From Eutrigla gurnardus (taxonomy: Eukaryota; Chordata; Actinopteri; Perciformes; Triglidae): 64,000 nt of DNA. The translations under genes were made by a program, and so were the position numbers. The notes beneath the pieces are model-generated. The model saw only the letters and a program-made list of their open reading frames with translations, was not told where the DNA came from and did no database searches. The stretch lies in the NCBI GenBank assembly GCA_963514095.1, contig OY741275.1, positions 27,929,648-27,993,647 on the forward strand. Direction: 5' to 3'. Below are positions 48,098 through 58,617 of this stretch, in pieces; within the stretch, counting starts at the first letter, position 1; each line of letters opens with the position of its first letter.

Positions 48098-48377
48098 GAG
48101 TCCAAGTCCAGCATCCATCCTTCAGAGGTCCATCTGAGGACTGAATTTGTCCCAGCAGCTGAGACTAGTCTGTCCCGTCTCAAAGACTCCTTCAAATGTG
48201 GCCTTCTTTTCCTGATCCAGAGGATCCAACTGATGGATCCCTTACCGGTCCATCGTATCCCAGGATTCCTTTTGACGACTGGATGTTAATCAACATGGCA
48301 TCTACGAGGATAAACTCCGTCAGCCTGAAATTTATCATGAAGCTTCTCCTCCATCAGGATATAAAGTAAAAAAAAAA
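48098..48377 (+). mobile_element. partial second copy of the MITE-like repeat
   Basis: It shares with 16992-17240, in the same order and orientation, CATCCTTCAGAGGT-like, CAGCTGAGACT, GATCCAACTGAT, ATCCCA(A/G)GATTCC and CAGCCTGAAAT...CTCCATCAG...ATATAAA blocks. The left end is recognisable (GAGTCCAAGTCCAGCA); the right half is missing. Confidence 0.7.
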
Positions 48378-48698
48378 CAAATATGAACTCTGGCACACTT
48401 CCGAGGGTATACCGAGTATTTGCCATCAGACTCGCCCCTCACTGCACCAACAGAAATATATTTTGGACATCATTTGTGCTACACAGTTACAGTCAAAGCT
48501 GAAAGTCAGAGGTCAAATGGTCAAAACCCAAAGTCACTGCTTTGAACTTTCACGTTCCTCTGCTTGACACCATGGCCTGGAACTTTTGTCAAACAACTTT
48601 TATCGATGGTCAGATCTCCATTTTCCACAACAAAAGTGAAGGGAAGACAAAGAAGTGAAAATATGAATCCCAAAGCAAAAGCTTTAACCGTAACAACT

Positions 48699-49024
48699 TT
48701 AGAAGTAGGTCATTCCATCAGGTTCGGAGGTTGTGGTCTCGGTGGTTCCCCCCCCGACCCAAAACACCGCCAAGCTGGATTTTGACTGGTTGATTTTGGG
48801 GATGCCAAGGCCTCCTGCTCTATGAAGACCAAAAGAGAACTGGGTCTGGCTGCTGCTACTGCTACTACTGGTGTTGAACTCAAAGTCCGGGTCAAGAGAT
48901 GTATCCGTGGAAATAACCCATGAGGCCGGACGCCATTTTTTCAGGGTGTAGGGAGTCTTGACACGACGTTTTATTTTCTCTCCTGAAGTACTCAGACTGC
49001 CATCATCTGTCAGAGAAACATCGT
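48699..49024 (-). CDS. bmpr2: bmpr2 last coding exon: conserved tail end and stop
   Basis: Acceptor TTCCTTAG; stop TAA at minus 48701-48699. Encodes D-D-V-S-L-T-D-D-G, then the conserved block K-I-K-R-R-V-K-T-P-Y-T-L-K-K-W-R-P-A-S-W-V (human RVKTPYSLKRWRPSTWV), a Ser run, K-I-N-Q-S-K-S-S-L-A-V and the end D-G-M-T-Y-F. 326 nt. Confidence 0.93.
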
Positions 49025-51415
49025 CTAAGGAAGAGAGAGGGGAAACATTACTGGACAGATATAGCGCAGATGAGCATATTTATGGTACCTTTGCCCCCCT
49101 TGTTTTGGGGCCAGTCACGACAATCAGTTCTTAAACATCTGATATCGTCTCACCAGCAGAGTTGCAGGACGGGGACAGGTCTAGGGAACAAGGACGCTCA
49201 CGCCTCTTGGCTCTGGTCAGTCCCATCTTGGTCTGCAGCAGACCTGAAACTTCTGGAGCTGAAGCTTCTGTGGTTTCTGGAAGGTCTGGAGCTGGATTTG
49301 CTGATACTGAAACCTCTAAAACTGAGGCTTCTCGATTCATGACTGGAGCTTCTGGACCTGAGGCTTGAGGTTTTAGGGCTTGCATTTCTGGAGCAATGGT
49401 TAGAGCATGTAAATCTAGGGCTTTTGAAGCTGTGGTTGAGGTGGTCAGGTCATGTGCTTGGGAATCTAGGGGTCCTGGGGCCTCTAGAACTAGCACTGGA
49501 GCTTTTGCTGAGTTTTGAACTGAATCACTACAGCCTGGTACCAGTGCAATGGCAGTAGAATGGACCAGATGGGCTTTTGGGCTTCTGGTAGATTCAGGGG
49601 TCAATACTGGTTCTGGAAATAGGGTTCTTTGGCTGCATGGACCTGTATCTGAGCCATGTGGTTTTGGGTCATGGCCTGATGCAGCTCGTCCTGCTGGACC
49701 AAAAAACAGAATTTTATTTTCAAGAGTTGAAACTGGAGCCAGGGAAGCAGTCACCTGCTGGCTTTCCGAATGTGACTCAGGTTTAGGACTGATGGCCTTA
49801 CCCTGACTGACCTCTGAACCAATCATCCTTTCAGGTTCAACCTCTAAACCCTGGACCTTGATGTTTGATCCCAGCGCTGTCCTGTTGTTGTTGTTGTTGG
49901 AGTTTGAGCCTTGTTCCGACAGGATGTTGCCTGCTCGTGACTGGCGATGATGCAGACAAGGAAGAGGCTTGCTCTCAGCTGGCAGCTGTTCTCTTCTCAG
50001 CAGGGGTTCATGTTCATCTGGACTGGAGTGGAGCTGGTTCATTGTGTTGTCCTCTCCTCCGATCACCCCCCCCTCCACCTTGTCCTCCTCCTCCAGCTGT
50101 GGCCCTGCTGGATTGGTACGACCAACGCCAATCACCTGATTTGTCACCAGGGACGGGACACCCACGCTGCAGCCATTGGTGACCACCACTTTGGAGTGGA
50201 CTCGGCCTCCAGAGCCTCTTGTGCTGGTGTTGTTAGTCACCGTGGTAACCTGCTGGGGCTCAGCAGCTGTGGCAACTGTTACTGCGTTCATTTTAGCAAC
50301 ACCAGTTTCCACCTGAAATACAGCACATTACTAAACTTGTTTATTAACAAAAGTAGTGATCTTTACCTTGAAGAAGACTGTAATTAAATACTGTTAGCTA
50401 ACGATGGACCCATACCTCAAGTATGCAACTGGAATAGTTGATATACAGATATAGATATACTTAAACATAACTTCACCTGCCAACTGAAGCACATCAAATC
50501 AAACCTCCAAAACGATTCCAGCGATTCTGTACCACAATCTACCCACAAGTCTACTGTCTATCAGGTCCTACTGTACCTGTCTGTGATTCGGATTGAGCTT
50601 TCCTAGCTTCAGTCTGGAAGAGGCCGAGGTTGTTTTGGGGAGAAGGTGGAGACTGGTGGGCCTCTTGGGCAGGTTCTGCTGTTTGGGGAGGGGGTGGATG
50701 TAGGAGGAGGGACCCCCCAGTTCACCCTGAAGAGCCAACGGTGAGTTGTCTGCCTACAGGTAGGACACGAACAGATCTCCGGTTACTACACCAGCGTTCA
50801 GTGAGGTATTGGTAGTACTGAACCTCGGTACTATGTGTTCTGTACCAGGAGTACCTCAGCAGTTTGTAGTATCTGATGGTACAGCAGGTTGTTCGTTTGT
50901 TGCTCTATTGAACCAAACTGTTTCTGTGAACGTTCCAGCAAGTTTTCTTCAGAACATTCTCTCAAGTTCTTATCAACCTGCAAAGACAGAATGTTGATGT
51001 TAACGATGTGTTGAGATGGAAGTGGTCTGCAAAAATATGAGCAAATTAAAAAAAAAGACCTGTTTGCAGTTGAGTTTGGTGGCCTCCAGGTCTTCTTCTG
51101 TCAGCTGCAAGCAGGCTTGGACACTGGGAACAGTGCCACCTGGAGGACAGCAGGGAGGATGACACGTCCACAAAAAACATAATTTACCGGACATATTTAT
51201 TCTGAAATAAGATCAAATGGAGGACACAGGAAGGGGCCGGGCTTAACCTCTATATCTATCCAACAGACTAACAGGCAGCCAACAGGCTGGGAGGTTCGAG
51301 CTCTACTTGTTGCTGCGGGTTTTCAGCTTGGTTATTGACTAACACTAGCTAGCCCCCATCTTTTCTCTGATGCTAAAGCTACATGCTACATTCATTGTGC
51401 AGGAAATGAGTCAGC

Positions 51416-51506
<91 letters not shown>

Positions 51507-54500
51507 TGTGTGTGACAGACCCACCGGACTCTGAGATGGTGCGGAGGGTGGAGCCAGGTGGCATGGCGGCGCTGCTCGGCTCTCTGCTGTCTGAAGTGGA
51601 CGAGCGAGCTTGACTCTGACAGACAGAGAGAGAGGGAGAGAGAGAGAGATAGTTGAATGAGCATCATGACAGTTGTTTTGTTCGTGTCCTCTCTAACTAA
51701 CTTGTACCTGAGCCTGCTGTCTTTCATAGTTGATGGAGTTTCTGTTCTTTTCAGAACCTTCTGAACCACTCGTGGTTGTCTTGACAACAGATGCTTGTTG
51801 GCTGTCTCCCTGGAGATTCTTGACCACGCCCACCTGGAGGTCCTCAATGTAGGGAGAGGCGGAACCAACCTGAGGAGGCCAGCGGCCCTGAGACAGGTTC
51901 CTTAAAGGGAATGGAGTACTTTATTAATTGTGTCTACCTGTGGTTGTGTACATGTGGTTTCATACCTGTGGTTGTGTATCATGTATACCTGTGGTTGTGT
52001 ACCGTGTGTACCTGTGGTCATGTACCTGTGGTCGTGTACCTGTGGTTGTGTACCGTGTACCTGTGGTTGTGTATCGTGTATACCTGTAGTTGTGTACCTG
52101 TGGTTGTGTATCGTGTATACCTGTAGTTGTGTACCTGTGGTTGTGTACCCTGTGTACCTGCGGTTGTGTACCATGTGTACCTGTGGTTGTGTATCATGTA
52201 TACCTGTGGTTGTGTACCTGTGGTTGTGTACCCTGTGTACCTGTGGTTGTGTACCGTGTGTACCTGTGGTTGAGTACCTGTGGTTGTGTGTCGTCATCAG
52301 TGTGAGTTCACACAGTCTCTCTTCGGCACACTGAGCGGTGAGTCGAGCCTCGGCGTCCTGGTCCCAGCAGTCCTCCATCGTCTCCTTCAGGGAACGCAAA
52401 GCCTAAAAATAAAGTGCACATAGTCAAGGACACAGTACTACTGTAATAACTACAAACAGATGTACAGCACCGTCAACCAGAGCACAAACTCCTCAGAAAT
52501 ATCAAGTTAACAAGTGTCTGTCTGAGGTGGAACTGTGAACTGGGACCGGGTGAGACTGGGTGAGACTGGGAACACTAACCAGACTGTTCTCCTTCCAGGA
52601 TGCAGGGAATCTGGGTCTGTGTTTTTCTCTGGCAACTAGGATCTGCATCTCCTCAAAACTGGGATGATTCCCGAGCTCGGCCTGGAACGCCATCTGGTAC
52701 TCTGGTACTGCTTCACCTAAACGGGTACACATTAGGGCCATAATACTGTAATACTGGCGACAGAGGACAATCTTTATACAGGTCTGACCGGCAACAGAGG
52801 ACAGTCTTTATACTGGTCTGACTGGAGACAGCACCGTCTTTATACTGGTCTGACCGGAGACAGAGGACAGTCTTTATACTGGTCTGACTGGAGACAGAGG
52901 ACAGTCTTTAAAAGACTGGTCTCACTGGAGACAGACTTTTGGTTTTAGTTGTTTTTGCTTGTAATCAAATGTTCGCTGCTGGCCGAAGGCCGTCAGGATG
53001 ACTGGAACTAAACGACCCAAAACAGACGATGGATGACTATGGACCAGTTTATTGGATGACTATGGACCAGTTTACTAAATGACTATGGACCAGTTTACTA
53101 AATGACTATGGACCAGTTTACGGAATGACTATGGACCAGTTTATTGGATGACTATGGACCAGTTTACTGGATGACTATGGACCAGTTTATTGGATGACTA
53201 TGGACCAGTTTACTGGATGACTATAGACCAGTTTACTGAATGACTATGGACCAGTTTATTGGATGACTATGGACCAGTTTACTGGATGACTATGGACCAG
53301 TTTACTGAATGACTATGGACCAGTTTACTGGATGATTATGGACCAGTTTACTGGATGAAGGAGGACCAGTTTACTTGATGACTATGGACCAGTTTACTGG
53401 ATGAATATGGACCAGTTTACTGGATGATTATGGAGCAGTTTATTGGATGACTATGGACCAGTTTACTGGATGATTATGGACCAGTTTATTGGATGACTAT
53501 GGACCAGTTTACTGGATGATTATGGACCAGTTTACTGGATGACTATGGACCAGTTTACTTGATTATTATGGACCAGTTTACTGGATGACGGAGGACCAGT
53601 TTACTGGATGATTATGGACCAGTTTACTGGATGACGGAGGACCAGTTTACTGGATGATTATGGACCAGTTTATTGGATGACTATGGACCAGTTTACTGGC
53701 TGATTATGGACCAGTTTACTGGATGACTATGGACCAGTTTACTTGATTATTATGGACCAGTTTACTGGATGACAGAGGACCAGTTTACTTGATGATTATG
53801 GACCAGTTTACTGGATGACGGAGGACCAGTTTACTTGATTTATAACACAGAACCTTGTTCCTGGTTCTGAACCAGGTGTGCAGTGCTGCAGTGACCCACC
53901 TGGGAACAGGTGCGAGCACCTCCTGAAGCTCTCCCAGTACAGCAGCCCCAGAGCGTAGACATCAACCTGCTTCAGCGCCGACTCACAGTCTCGGAGGTTC
54001 AGGGCTCCACCCAGGACCTCTGGAGCCATGTAGCGGACTGTCCCCACCTACCAAGACACGCAGGTCAACGCCGTCATCTTCTTACACCTGGTCTCATCTT
54101 ACACCTGGTCTTATCTTACACCTGTTCTTATCTTACACCTAGTCTCATCTTACACCTGTTCTTATCTTACACCTGGTCTCATCTTACACATGGTCTCATC
54201 TTTAACCTGGTCTCATCTTACACCTGTTCTTATCTTACACCTGGTCTCATCTTACACATGGTCTCATCTTTAACCTGGTCTCATCTTACACCTAGTCTTA
54301 TCTTACACCTGTTCTTATCTTACACCTGGTCTCATCTTACACATGGTCTCATCTTACACCTAGTCTTATCTTACACCTGTTCTTATCTTACACCTGGTCT
54401 CATCTTACACCTGGTCTCATCTTACACCTGTTCTTATCTTACACATGGTCTCATCTTTAACCTGGTCTCATCTTACACCTAGTCTTATCTTACACCTGTT

Positions 54501-56188
54501 CTTATCTTACACCTGGTCTCATCTTACACCTGTTCTTATCTTACACCTAGTCTCATCTTACACCTGGTCTCATCTTACACCTGTTATCATCTTACACCTG
54601 TTCTTATCTTACACCTGGTCTCATCTTACACATGGTCTCATCTTTAACCTGGTCTCATCTTACACCTAGTCTTATCTTACACCTGGTCTCATCTTACACC
54701 TGGTCTCATCTTACACCTAGTCTTATCTTACACCTGGTCTCATCTTACACCTGATCTCATCTTACACCTGGCCTCATCTTACACCTGTTCTTATCTTACA
54801 CCTGGTCTCATCTTACACCTGGTCTCATCTTACACCTGTTCTTATCTTACACCTAGTCTCATCTTACACCTGTTCTCATCTTACACCTGTTCTTATCTTA
54901 CACCTGGTCTCATCTTACACATGGTCTCATCTTTAACCTGGTCTCATCTTACACCTGGTCTTATCTTACACCTGGTCTCATCTTACACCTAGTCTTATTT
55001 TACACCTGGTCTCATCTTACACCTGGTCTCATCTTACACCTGGCCTCATCTTACACCTAGCCTCATTACCACGATCACATGACCTGACCTCAGATATGGC
55101 CATGGCGTCATCGTCTCCGGGGCGGCAGGGCCGGCTTCCTGTCAGCCTCATGGACAGACCAAAGTCAGCAAGGACGCAGGACAGATCGGATCGGACCAGG
55201 ATGTTCCTGCTGGTCACGTCTCTGTGGGCCACTGCTGGTTTGTACTGGTCTGAGTGGAAACAGGAGAGTCTTTATACTGGTCTGAGTGGAGACAGGACAG
55301 TCTTTATATTGGTCTGACTGGAGACAGGACAGTCTTCATACTGGTCTGACTAGAGACAGGACAGTCTTTATACTGGTCTGACTGGGGACAGAACAGTCTT
55401 TATACTCGTCTGACTGGAGACAGAACGGTTTTTATAGACCGTCAGTCTGCAGGTGGAGGTTTTCATGTATCGCCGTTTATCCAAGACGTTCATCTTTTTA
55501 TCTTTAAAAAGTTAAAAAAATCTCTGTCTGTTTTCCAGAACCTTTATTGAAATTTGAATAACTTCTCTGCTTCCAGATAAGTCTCAGACTTAACCCGTCA
55601 TGTTCTGGTGGGGAGTTTACTGCGGTCCAACCTTTAATTAGGAACAGCTGTTTCCTGTGAGTTTGTATATGTAATGACTGGACTCTTCCACCAGGTGGAG
55701 CCAAGGCGTCCTTATGAGAGCTTCATGCAACCATAAAGAACCAGAGAACAACAGATTTACAGGAACGTAGACCCAGGATCTGTGGATCCTGATGCCTCTT
55801 CAGTCGTTATAACTACAACCATAAAGTCATAAAATAGTAGTCGTGACAACAACAACAACAACTACAACAACAATAATACCTCCACTATAGAGCTCCGTGT
55901 GCAGGTAGGCGAGTCCTCTGGTCACGCCGTGAGTCATCCTGCAGCAGGTAGACCAGTCCACTGTGTGGACAGACAGGTAGCGAGACAGACAACCCTGAGA
56001 CAGACAGACAGACAGACAGGCAGGTTTACTCTTTGTTTTGTAGTCTTTGAATGACACAAAGATGATGTTTTCTCATGTATGAAACATTTCTGTGTATTTG
56101 AATCAATGACATCACGATGGATGAATGTGAGACAGGAAAGCTGGTATTTACTGTCTGACTGCAGCAGGGGAATGCAGTGAACCAGCCA

Positions 56189-56231
<43 letters not shown>

Positions 56232-56336
56232 GTGTGTGTGTGTGTGTAAATAAACTGTGTGGTTATAAACAGGAAGTTGACATTGTTTATGTGTAATGTT
56301 GTGAATGAGAGATAGTAATGATAAAGATTTGATTTG

Positions 56337-56371
<35 letters not shown>

Positions 56372-58581
56372 CCGTCAGACAGACAGGAAGTAGGACTGAA
56401 GGCGCCGTCTTCCAGCACAATAACATGATTAGTGGAGTCAGCCAGTCTGCTGTCTGCTGCCCCCTACAGGCGGCTGAGAACATTCCAGGGTAAACACAGA
56501 GCAGCTGATCCTTCGTCCAGCTAACATGCAGTTTGTCCTGAAGAAACCTCAGGGTCATTAAACTAGAGGACAATCTGGCAACTTTACTTACTTTATGTTA
56601 CTATCTACTTGGCCTCATATCAGGATAATTTCCCTAAAATGAGTATGATTAACGATATTACCCTGACAAACATCATGGTGCTTAAAACTCTTAAATGGCA
56701 CTCATGTTGTTTTCTTATGAAACAAATCATATCATATATATGAAACATTTCAAATCATAAAGTCTCCCTGCCAAAATTCAGCATAAATAAATTAACACAT
56801 CTCACTCGTGATGATACTTACGATTATCTTGACAATAACAAACTCACCACCATCGACTTATTGTGACTTATTGCAATCACGATAAAAACCTCTATCGTCC
56901 CATCCCTACTTTAACAATCAACAAATAATATGTTTGTACTTTTAATTGGGTCAGAGGCAATAACTAAAAAGAATGCAATGGAAGAAGATGAGCCAGCTAT
57001 CGTGGTGATGACTACCCTTTCTTACATGAGGGTAGTACTCCATGACGATCAGGAACTCTGGTCGCCCGTCGGCCGCTGTCCTTTCTTCAGCGGTCAGAAA
57101 GCGAGCGATGTTGTCGTGTTGCTGCAGCAGCGGCAGACAGTAGATGGAGCGCTCGCTGACGTAGTTCTGCCGATTAGCTGAGCTGAAGAGTTTGACGGCC
57201 ACGCAGCGCTCGTTAAGACAGCCACGAAACACTGTTCCATAACGACCCCGACCAATCAGCTGTTAGGAGGAAGGAGAAAGTCAGTCGTGAGAGAGATAAA
57301 GGGACAGACTCATGGCGTTCCTCAGGGTTGGATTTTAGATCCTCTGATATTCAAGTTTCATATGTTTAGACTCTATATACTCAAACAGGTAAAAAGTGAT
57401 TTAAAATATTTATATTGTAGTGCCATTAACTACAGTTGTTGCACTCTGGTCTCTAACTGCTCAGGTACTTAGTTCTCTACCCACTCAAGTACACTGGTCT
57501 CTACCTGCTCAGGTATTCAATTCTCTACCTGCTGAGGTACTCTGGTCTCTACCTGCTCAGGTATTCAGTTATCTACCTGCTGAGGTACTCTGGTCTCTAC
57601 CTGCTCAGGTATTCAGTTCTCTACCTGCTGAGGTACTCTGGTCTCTACCTGCTCAGGTATTCAGTTCTCTACCTGCTGAGGTAATCTGGTCTCTACCTGC
57701 TCAGGTACACTGGTCTCTACCTGTTCAGGTATTCAGTTATCTACCTGCTGAGGTACTCTGGTCTCTACCTGCTCAGGTATTCAGTTCTCTACCTGCTGAG
57801 GTACTCTGGTCTCTACCTGCTCAGGTATTCAGTTCTCTACCTGCTGAGGTACTCTGGTCTCTACCTGCTCAGGTATTCAGTTCTCTAGCTACTGAGGTAC
57901 TCTGGTCTCTACCTGCTCAGGTACTCAGTTCTCTACCTGCTGAGGTAATCTGGTCTCTACCTGCTGAGGTAATCTGGTCTCTTTGTTTTTTTATATTTGA
58001 GGTACCTGCTGATGTACTCTGGTCTCTACCTGCTCAGGTATTCAGTTCTCTACCTGCTGAGGTATTCAGTTCTCTACCTGCTGAGGTACTCTGGTCTCTA
58101 CCTGCTCAGGTATTCAGTTCTCTACCTGCTGAGGTAATCTGGTCTCTACCTGCTCAGGGACTCTGGTCTCCAAAGAGACCAAAATTAGAGTGAGACGATT
58201 AATCAGCAAACAGAAAGACTTCAGATGAATCTTGTTTCTGGATTTGGAAGTTCAAAAACCGATGTTTTTTTATATTTCATGTTTCTGTTGAAACATCCGT
58301 GTGTGTGTGTGTGCGTATATGTGTATGTGTGTTTGTGTATGTGTGTATATGTGTGTGTATGTGTGCGTACATGTGTGTGTTTACCTCCAGCAGTTTCAGG
58401 TGATCCAGGTCGACAGCAGCGTCTGTGTTTGCTGCCTCCATCACATCCAGAGCTGACAGACTGTGTTTCTGCTTCCCTGAATACACAAACACACAAGCTT
58501 AGTATGTATTATTAATCTCTAGTGTGTGTGTGTGTGAGTGTATATGTGTGTGGGGGTTTGTGTGTGTATGTGGGTGTGGGT

Positions 58582-58617
<36 letters not shown>

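Larger units (their letters stand above)
46018..48698 (-). other. bmpr2: bmpr2 3' UTR / intergenic region (predicted)
   Basis: There is no coding exon on either strand in these 2.7 kb. Contents: a ~30-bp minisatellite (46661-46910), a 23-nt poly-G run (47091-47113), and a partial copy of the MITE-like repeat (about 48098-48377). The BMPR2 3' UTR is also long in mammals. Confidence 0.5.

Noticed and set aside
57420..58193. Open frame of 257 codons with a regular 8-residue protein repeat
   Set aside because: It is generated by a 24-bp minisatellite (unit length divisible by 3) in a bmpr2 intron; no start context, splice support or conservation.
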